In this document: in pieces, positions 56,516 to 64,000 of the stretch
Layout of the letters: every line of letters begins with the position of its first letter
How positions within the stretch are numbered: position 1 is the first letter of the stretch
Source: Fomitopsis serialis
Taxonomy: Eukaryota > Basidiomycota > Agaricomycetes > Polyporales > Fomitopsidaceae
Length of the DNA stretch: 64,000 bases
Assembly (NCBI RefSeq): GCF_022376445.1
Contig: NW_025955018.1
Location: forward strand, 177,645 to 241,644
Direction: 5' to 3'
Notes under the pieces: model-generated
The model's database searches: none
What the model was told of the DNA's origin: nothing
Seen by the model: only the letters and a program-made list of their open reading frames with translations
Position numbers and translations under genes: made by a program

Positions 56516-58642
56516 TCAGGCGGCAATGACTTCCTCTATTGCTGTTTCTGATGCCTTCTCGGACACGGACCCTTTGTGGTCTCCCTCGTGCAAAGGCCCC
56601 TCGATAGCCTCGGCGACTTCCTTGGCCAGATCTTTGTTATCGAACAAGGCCGCGGTTTCTTCCAGGGTGCGGTTCTTGGTTTCCACGAGCAGGAAGTAGA
56701 TGAACACGAACTCGAAGGCGATCCAACAGCAGTAGAAGATCTGGGATGAGTCGACAATGAGACCGTGAATGGTTATACATGACGACCGATAGACGCACGT
56801 AGTACTTCCAGGCAAGCCTCTGTAGGGCGACTGGATTGACATATTGGTTGAAGATCAATGCGAGCGAAACGCCGACACTGTATATGGTGAGGCCCTTCGC
56901 CCGGAGCGAGTTCGGCATAATCTCGACGGTATAGGTTACAATTAGAGGCGTGTAGGCAAGACTGGTGGATTGCATGTCAATGGTTGCGCGCTTCTCGTAT
57001 GGGAGAAGAAACTCACTCATAGAATCCGTAGTATAGGAATATGAACGCGATGACAGCGTGCGCAGCAGCCGGCTGCTCGTGGAGCGCGTATTGCGCTGAG
57101 CAGATGGTCTGCAGAATGAAGAATACAAGACTGCCCCCGGTCGCCAAGAGGAAGAGGGGTCGGCGTCCGACTCTGTCGACCAGGAACGAGGCACCGATTG
57201 AGATGACGAGGTTCCATATAGCGAGGATGCTAAACACGAATCAGTATCCACGTAGCAGAATGCGTTCTGATACTCACCCAGTAATGAGCAGTTGCGTAGA
57301 GGTACTGGTAATTCCGATAGTGTCGAATACCTTATTGAGATAGTATGACACAAGCCCATTACCGGACCACTGGGAGAACCATCCAATGGCGACAGCAATG
57401 ATAAGCCGCTTTCTGTTTCCAGGAGTCTTGAAGAGACTGAGCCAGCCGACGTCCTTGTTTACTAAAGTAACATCGAGCTGAAGCACATAATAAGTTCATA
57501 GGGACAGTGGACGTACCTTCACGATCAAACGCAATGGCGGCTCTGATCTCTTCGAACTCGAACTGCACAAGCGGGTCTTGATCGTCACCATCGGCATGGT
57601 AGTAAGCGAGGACCTGTAGGCCCTCTGCCTCTCTGCCCTTGGATATGAGCCACCTAGGACTCTCCGGTGCCAGAAGAACGAAGAAGAATTGAATAATTGA
57701 CGGTATCCCCTGAATGATCGACGGAATGCGCCACGACCATTCATTAGGGATGTAAGCCGTGCCATATGTCGTCCACGACGCGCTATGAGACAGGGTTCTT
57801 GACGTCACTGTACGCTATAGCTTTGGCAAATGGGACGTACATCACGTTCCCGGAGTACCAAAGCGAGTTGTACACAGACGTGAGAGGCGCACGGTAGGTG
57901 GGATATGAGATTTCGGTGACCAGCATCGGCGCGGCATTAGCTATATACCTATCTCGTGAGTTTGCATCCCAAGCGACAGCGATTTGGCACACCAGCGAAG
58001 CAAACACCGAACCCGATGAGGAAACTGGTCACTGTCGTGAGTCATCGTTCTGCTCGACATCAAGATCGACGTACCGTCCTCCGATGAACATGCCAATATT
58101 CTGCGCGGCAGACTGGATGGCGACTCCGATGAGAGTAATGATTGAACCAACAAATATCGTTGCACGGCGTCCAATCCCATCAGACAAGTACGGAGCGAAT
58201 GGATATGCGGCAAGCGAGCCTATATTCTGTATTTCCCTTCAATCACTCTTCCTCGAGTCAAGAGAAATGAAGTGACCTGCATAGCACTAAGAGCGCCCAG
58301 GAGAGACCCAGACGGGTTGTTGAAGTAGCCTTCCCATTGCCACAGCGATTGAAAGTTATTCATGAGACTGCCGTCGAATCCATTGGCAGAAGAGATGATG
58401 ATGCTATGAAAAATGTTTGTGTTACGATAGAACGTAGCCGGATAGCTGTATTGACGTACAAGAGAACGATCCACGCATGCAGAGTAATGAGTCTACGGGA
58501 AGTGAATGAGCACCGGCGGCAGAAGGGGAGACACCGAAATGAAAGAGCACGCACCGCCGATTGTTGTACCACTTCCTGTTCGGGTTGAGAAGGTGCGCAA
58601 CCCTGTAGTCGCTTCCGCAGATACCGTTGCGCCGACCGCCAT
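56516..58642 (-). CDS. MFS sugar transporter (lactose-permease-like)
   Basis: A 12-helix major-facilitator sugar importer. ATG 58642 starts MAVGATVSA; a one-base correction near 58620 leads to LLNPNRKWYNNRR. Later blocks are the helix 1 motif ANGFDGSLMNNFQSLWQW, AAYPFAPYLSDGIGRRATIF (the G-x-x-x-D-G-R-R-x loop), FLIGFGVCFA, MLVTEISYPTYRAPLTSVYNSLWYSG, WRIPSIIQGIPSIIQ, LLAPESPRWLISKGR (PESPR motif), WFSQWSGNGLVSYYLNKVF, FLVDRVGRRPLFL, PLIVTYTVEIMPNSLRAKG and VETKNRTLEETAALFD (PETK-like). It ends EEVIAA at 56516. These are typical of fungal lactose/cellodextrin-type transporters. About eight introns. Apart from the start region, most exons join in frame. Confidence 0.85.
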
Positions 58643-58727
58643 GCTGGCTTGCGCTCGTCGTGAACAAGAGGAGGATTTTTCAATGAGAACGTGAAAGCTC
58701 CAGCCCGCCCGTCCAGGAAGTGCATGG

Positions 58728-58734
58728 ATTTATA
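58728..58734 (-). promoter_or_regulatory. TATA-like element of the sugar transporter
   Basis: The minus strand reads CCAATATAAATCC, about 88 bases upstream of the transporter start at 58642. Confidence 0.35.
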
Positions 58735-61404
58735 TTGGCAGGACGTCCTCAGAATAACGACTGAGACGGTCAGATTCAGTGGACAGGTGATACACTGTGG
58801 TCCAAACATCCAGGAAACGAATGCCTCATGATCACCCCACATTTCCCGGATTGACATTGCACGAGAAGCACCTTTCGCCTCGATCTCGTGGACCAGGCAC
58901 ATTTGCATTGCCTGCGACTTCGCACTGGTCAGACGGTTGGGAGAAAGGCAACTCAGCTATGAAGTGCTTACGGAGTAACTTGCTGCATTGCGTTTTGCTG
59001 CGAGTCGACACTGAAACTCGTTCCAGTACTGGCGCGTGCCCCTGCATGTTATTTCACGCAGAGTAAACAACGCCAACCTACAGTAGTGATGCAAGAGTTA
59101 CAGGGTCTTCCGAGGGCAAGTGACCTTCGGAAACAAGTTATACGGAACGCCGGCGGCAGATAGAGACCCGCAGCTTCTCTGAGCACTTGCACTCAGTGCG
59201 GGCTTAGACACAGCCCCCGGACCAGCGGCTACGACCTGCCGTTGTATACAGTGGAAGCCTTCATGTAGAGTCGCAGGAAGAAGGTGTCCTACCGAGGAAC
59301 GGGACGTTCACGTAGGCGGTAAGAATGGAGAGTTGCTCCTGTTACCACGACCGCGCCAGCCAGTGTGAGTAGTATGACGGAGACAACAACGCCAGCGAGG
59401 CGATTGGACGTGTACAAACGCCAACGTGACCTGGTAGCCGCCATCTTGTACCTGTTCGATCTTCGCGCGAATGCGTGTCTGAACTATGTCGATGGTACGA
59501 CCAGTCCAGCAGTCAGGATCGCTGGGATTAACCTCGCTGATTCAACGACCTAGGCAACGCTAATTGAAGATCACTTCGTACGACGATGGCTAAACTCACC
59601 TTCATTGAAGTTCGACGCGTTTAAAGTCGAGTGTTATCCGAGAAAGAGCGGCCGGAATCGGGAAAAGGTCGGGTCTTCAGCTTGACGCGTGGACAGAGGC
59701 TTGATGGTATAAATGGCACATACAGTTGTCTAGGTCGGGTTCAACGCCGTCTTTACTGTTGACATCCGAGGTTCAGCTAGTCTGTGCCTGTTCTGGTAAT
59801 GTGTAGAACTGGAAACATCATGTAAGGCAGATCCGAGCCACCGGTCCTTAGACCAGGACAAGCATCGTGTCATTCACGCATGAAAGAAGAATGCGACGAA
59901 GCAAGTCGATGGGCAGAGTGAATGGACCACCAGCCACACCCAGCCATCTTGAACAAGCACATAAGATTGGGCTTGAATAAGCAGCAGATAAGCGGGGAAT
60001 GCACGGAAGGTTCCAATGCCTGGACGCAGGATGAGAACGTTCTTCTAATCTGGACGATCTGCGCTTTGCGAAGGCGGAAGGTGCCTTCCCGTGGCACTAG
60101 AGTACGGGCGACCAATAGTTGTCGATCTGTCGGTACAATGGAGTAGCGTTGAGGCGCAACAATCCAACTTTCACGTCTTGGTGGCGTTCAAGGGTGAAGC
60201 ATGCCTTCACTGGCAGCACGAGCCCGTCGTCAAGCTTCATCCCGTCATAGTCGCATAGGCCCTACCAATTGCGGCACAAGCATAACCGTACTTGTCTCGA
60301 GACAAGACTGCAATCACCCAGGAAGCATGCGTGCTATCATAGTGCAGGGCAGCCGTCATGGTGAAACCAAGAACAGTCAACGTAGAGCGGCCAGCAGCAG
60401 TAGACAATTGACTCACCTACCTAAAAACATTCTCTGGCGCGAAATTCACACAGTAGCGCGAGAGTTGGCAACGCCACTGATGGCGTTGAACTTCACAAGA
60501 GTGTTCTAGATCCGGAAGCTGAACTAATTCGTTTTTCCAGGTACTCCGGAGGACATTGAAACACCAGCGCTACCCGGAGATGAAGGCCGAATACGCAGTT
60601 ACTGCCGGCATATGCACTCGAAATCACTGCGATACTGTGCGCGAGCGTAGACTCACAAAGCGTGCGTTGGACATTGAGCGGACATGACGCATGACAGTTC
60701 GTCAAGGAGCGAGATTGCGTACGGAAAAGCTGCCGTGCGACTGGGAAAGCAGTCGAGGTACAGGGCTGAGACGATTTTCTGGGCCGGCAGGGTTCAGCAG
60801 CGAACGATGGCAGTTGCATTCAAGGCCCCGGTTACATACCAACCTTTGTGGAAGTTCTGCCAGCGAGGCCGGTACTATCGAGATGCCTTCGATCATTGAG
60901 GACAAGTTCAATCGCGGAAGAAGATTGAACTCACCTCAGTTCCCCTGCGGAAGCTCGCTGTCAATTGAGCTCAGCCTAACCATCCAAAGTCTCTATATCG
61001 ACTTCTGTTCATATCTCATTCGAGGTGCTGCTATCTGATGCAAGCCGCGCCAGCGAGGCGTACCGTCGTAGGACCATCCGTAGGGCAGGCCATCGCGATT
61101 GATATCTGTGAACTGTGCGTCCGTAACTCGAGTGTGAATACCTAGACTGTGAAGAGAAGAAAACAAGTATGCACGTAGATACTAGAGAAGGAGGAAAGGT
61201 GATCGGCACGTAGAGATCTGGTTGTAGCAAGCCAAACCGTTCCGATCAAATGATCAATCAAACCGAACCGACCCAACGATGACGCCGTGTGGCCGAGGAT
61301 CCGAGACCAAGCTATGCAAGTAGCCACCGCGACGTATATGAAGACCGGGAGCGAGTATTGCTCCTGCATCTACCCCACTCGGAACTCGCTGGGCGAGTCA
61401 TGTC
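58735..61404. other. 2.7 kb with no recognised gene
   Basis: Both strands were read. The longest frames (for example 60493-60819 minus and 59365-59553 plus) show no family features and no coherent splicing. A fragment on the minus strand near 61040-61110 reads DINRDGLPYGWSYDGTPRW, which looks protein-like, but I cannot extend it. A decayed gene may lie here. Confidence 0.4.
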
Positions 61405-62105
61405 ATGTCAGACAAGCCGAAAGTAGCACGGCCAGTTTCCGTCGACGAACTGTGCAGCCTAGCAAAGAAGGTCGTGGACATATTCGCACAGCATGACCTT
61501 GCGTGCTGTCTCACGGGCGACCTGGCATGTGCCCTGCAGAGCGTACCGAGACGCCCCTACGTGCGCCCATCTGCCTTCTTTGTCAGGACTCGAGATGCTA
61601 ATTGACCCGGCCGGACGCTGTAGGATCTCGTCGTGGTCGTGGCGTCGGAGGCGCACAAGCAGGAGCAGCTGAAGGAGATGGCGACCGAAACCGACCCCGA
61701 CTTCTACCTCATCACGCCCAAGGATCCTCGCGCGAAGCACAAGGCCCTCTGCTACAAGCTTCCACACCAGTCCGGGGAGCGCAAGCGTGGCTGCGAAGTC
61801 CACGTCCTCGTCCCCGGCATGCTCAACATCCCCGAGGTTCCCAAGGACCGCATCGAGACGCTCCGCGGTCTGCCCGTGATGCCCCTCCCCGTTCTCATGT
61901 TCATGAAGCTCCAGACCTGGTCTGACCGACGCGTGTCTGTCCAATCGTACATGAAGACTAAGCAGCATGACGAAGACGTCAAGGACATCCGCGAACTCTT
62001 GGCTGTCATACGAGGTCGCGGCGGAGATCTGAGCACGAAGGCGCTATGGAGTGGCTGCCGCTCACAGCTGTCTTCGCGGCGCTGGGTAGAATGACCGAGT
62101 TCTAA
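61405..62105 (+). pseudogene. Nucleotidyltransferase paralogue N3, catalytically degenerate
   Basis: ATG 61405 gives MSDKPKVARPVSVDELCSLA. Compared with N1, N2 and N4 the signature is lost: CCLTGDLACALQSVPR has GD for GS/GG and lacks the GTTR. After an intron (about 61562-61624) only DLVVVV remains of DVDLVV, so one of the two metal-binding aspartates is gone unless the splice differs. The downstream body is well kept (FYLITPKDPRAKHKALCYKLP, VHVLVPGMLNIPEVPKDR, MFMKLQTWSDRR, DVKDIRELLAVIRG). A base is missing near 62045 before EWLPLTAVFAALGRM, and the protein ends early at TAA 62103-62105. It is either a dead gene or a pseudoenzyme. Confidence 0.65.
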
Positions 62106-62980
62106 CGTTTTCCCGGACTCGGAAACGAACTGGAGGGTGGTCGGCGCTCTGAAGTGAGGTCGCCACGGTACCTGCCTCCACATCTTGATTTGTCTGGTGT
62201 GTACCCTTGATTTTGACCTGGGCCGTGCGCTGACCTCCTTCGTAGATAACGTAGTTATCTTGGACTTCGGAGGATACCAGACGATAGAGTTATACCCTCG
62301 TTTTCCTGCTTTCGATACATGCCTCCCCGTAACAGCCTAGCTTACATCGGTCTAGTCCAGTCTTGGGTTTGGGAACATGCTATACACGAATGGGGCAATC
62401 ACTACCCGGAGACCTACCAGTGGGTCACACCTACGTAGACCCAGAACGAGACGCGACAGATCTCGCCGCCCGCGAAGCTACAAAGTTAGGTGAGTGACAT
62501 GCCATTATCTAGGACTCTTCCCCCGATTACCTCCGAAGTGACAGCGCAGACCAAGGACCGGGTGCTGAGGCTCCCTGTCATCAATGGGAAGCCCTTCTCA
62601 TCCTGGACCCTGTGAAGTGCGACTCGGATGTCTGGAAAGGATATGAAGATAGCACTGCGAGCGAGCGCCTGGATCTTACGTCGCGGATACTAGTACTATC
62701 GAGGCGTTGACGTCCAAGACACCTCCACTCAGCCGAGGTAGGCAAACCAATGTCCATGAAGAATTCATGAACGCGGGCTTCCACATCGCAAAGGCGAAAT
62801 TTCGCTACACGTTGCGTCCTTCGTCTGGTACGTCGGATAGGGCGAGATAAGGCAGAAGGACGACGCACAAGGTAAAAAGTCGCTACCAGTAGTGACGGGC
62901 CTTCGCCCTCCCACTAGCGGGTGAAGCTTAGCCGGTCTGCCTGTGCTTGTGCCGCGACCGTCCGATACTGTGCGTGAGCT
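62106..62980. other. Intergenic between N3 and N4
   Basis: About 875 bases; no gene recognised. It contains the N4 promoter. Confidence 0.45.
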
Positions 62981-63724
62981 ATGGTGACGACCGCGGAGCT
63001 GCACGACATCGCGAAGAAGGCGGAGCGCATCTTCGCGCGGTACGGCGTCGCGTGCTGCCTCACCGGCGGCGTGGCGTGCGGGCTCTACGGCACGACGCGC
63101 CCCGCAAACGTACGTCGTGCCGCACGCCGTTCATACCCGCGCACGCCGACTCTGTTTACGCAGGACGTGGACCTCGTCGTCCTCACGACGGCGCACCAGC
63201 AGGAGGAGCTGAAGCGCATCCTCGTGGCGGCCGACCCGCAGTTCTACCTCGTGGCGTCGAAGGACCCCTACGCGACGTACAGGGTGCTCTGGTACCGCCT
63301 CGGGTCCGCATACTCGCGCTACGCCGCGCGGTGCAAGGTGGACCTCCTCGTGCCGGGCATCATGAACATACCCGACGTGCCCAAGAAGTACATCGAGACG
63401 CTCGGCGGGCTGCCCGCGATGCCGTTCATGCTCCTGCTGTGGATGAAGCTGCAGGCGCGGACGGACCACCGCGGCTCGCCGAAGCCCTACATGCGCCCGA
63501 AGCAGTGGGACGACGTGCGCGACATCGACCAGCTGCTCGACATCGCCCGCCGCCGTGGGGAAATGATCAGGGCGAAGACGGCGTGGATGCCTGCGAGCTT
63601 CGTGGACGCTGCTCTGGCGAGAATCAGAGAGTACATCGCCGATTTCCCAGCGTCGAAGGCGAAGTGGGAGGGGATCGGGTATGGTGGAAGGCGCAGCACA
63701 TCTAGGTTAGTCGGGGTCCTGTGA
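62981..63724 (+). CDS. Nucleotidyltransferase-fold protein, paralogue N4
   Basis: Starts at ATG 62981 (MVTTAELHDIAKKAERIFARY). CCLTGGVACGLYGTTRPAN (G-G motif) ends the first exon. A 54-base intron (63110-63163, gtacgt to cgcag) sits at the same position as in N1 and N2; its length is a multiple of three, so the unspliced frame also stays open. Exon 2 begins DVDLVVLTTAHQQEELKRIL with both aspartates, then FYLVASKDPYATYRVLWYRL, CKVDLLVPGIMNIPDVPKKY, LLWMKLQARTDHRGS and DVRDIDQLLDIARRRGE. Codons are strongly GC-ending. It is intact. With N3 it forms a plus-strand pair, while N1 and N2 form a minus-strand pair. The natural substrate is unknown. Confidence 0.82.
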   Translation: MVTTAELHDIAKKAERIFARYGVACCLTGGVACGLYGTTRPANVRRAARRSYPRTPTLFTQDVDLVVLTTAHQQEELKRILVAADPQFYLVASKDPYATYRVLWYRLGSAYSRYAARCKVDLLVPGIMNIPDVPKKYIETLGGLPAMPFMLLLWMKLQARTDHRGSPKPYMRPKQWDDVRDIDQLLDIARRRGEMIRAKTAWMPASFVDAALARIREYIADFPASKAKWEGIGYGGRRSTSRLVGVL

Positions 63725-64000
63725 TTGTCAGGATGCTTCGGGCTGACCTGGCGCAGCCGCAGTGCGTCGTCCAGGCAGCACGGCGCACAGGAACAGAAGG
63801 CGTACAAGGCTCTTCTCTCACGGGCGGCGCTCGGCACTTGGTCCGCACACGGGCTCGACGACCTGTAGTCGTAGACGTAGGCATGACGCTCGTGGATATT
63901 GTCACGCCTGTACATATGTACACAGCAGGGTATTGTAGCACCCGCAGCCTGAGCAGACCTAGTAGAGAGTAACATCGACGATAGCGAGGGAGAGCGACGA
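63725..64000. other. Downstream flank, no gene seen
   Basis: The window ends here; nothing is recognised after the N4 stop. Confidence 0.4.

Noticed and set aside
59404..59424. Translation LDVYKRQ, which looks like the well-known Nextera adapter artefact in protein databases.
   Set aside because: The codons here (gacgtgtacaaacgccaa) differ at several bases from the transposase adapter, so it is a coincidence of translation and not adapter contamination.
1..64000. CRISPR arrays, bacterial operons and insertion sequences with transposase.
   Set aside because: No regularly spaced repeats, no Shine-Dalgarno-led gene runs and no transposase motif were seen; the gene structures are eukaryotic.

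Overview
The window is nuclear DNA of a filamentous basidiomycete. Genes are split by many GT-AG introns of about 50-60 bp, most of the sequence is moderately GC-rich, and the content is typical of Agaricomycetes: a polyporopepsin-like aspartic protease, a GH5 glucosylceramidase-like enzyme, an expanded 2-oxoglutarate/Fe(II) oxygenase family, a fungal nucleotidyltransferase family and orphan kinases. A wood-decay Polyporales fungus is my best guess (inference). I see no bacterial, organellar or viral genes and no CRISPR.

Layout. 1-2.1 kb: 3' end of a glutamine-synthetase-like gene, then two decayed copies of genes found elsewhere in the window: the C-terminal half of an F-box-like gene (minus) and the 3' half of ORC5 (plus, introns retained). 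2.3-4.7 kb: Ser-rich low-complexity protein (minus). 4.7-9.6 kb: gene-poor. 9.6-19.9 kb: housekeeping block with ORC5 (minus), the mitochondrial calcium uniporter MCU (plus), a secreted aspartic protease (minus), Mediator subunit MED7 (minus) and a BCL7-like protein (plus, divergent from MED7). 22.2-24.2 kb: GABA/amino-acid permease. 25.3-26.8 kb: 2OG oxygenase copy A. 27.5-33.8 kb: F-box protein, membrane-tailed GH5 hydrolase and gamma-butyrobetaine dioxygenase. 35 kb: a coiled-coil frame interrupted by two TGA codons. 36.3-38.3 kb: Tag1/DUF3712-like vacuolar membrane protein. 38.7-45.8 kb: tandem 2OG oxygenase copies B, C and D, all minus. 46.8-48.8 kb: GWT1 (GPI inositol acylation). 49-51.4 kb: an AT-rich island with an unrecognised, possibly nuclease-like gene and a nested inverted repeat. 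52-53.2 kb: kinase-like gene. 54.2-63.7 kb: four nucleotidyltransferase paralogues around an MFS sugar transporter.

A caution for any reader: many genes, including ones expected to be single-copy and essential (ORC5, MED7), keep their full homology only if the reading frame is shifted by one base at several places, usually at short homopolymers. GWT1 and three nucleotidyltransferases are uninterrupted. This looks more like local consensus error than pseudogenisation, but the sequence alone cannot settle it. Exon boundaries were placed by eye from splice signals and frame continuity.

The strongest candidates for something little described are the AT-rich island with its orphan nuclease-like gene, the nucleotidyltransferase cluster with one catalytically degenerate member, and the tandem oxygenase array. 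I do not see a complete new multi-gene system that I could defend.
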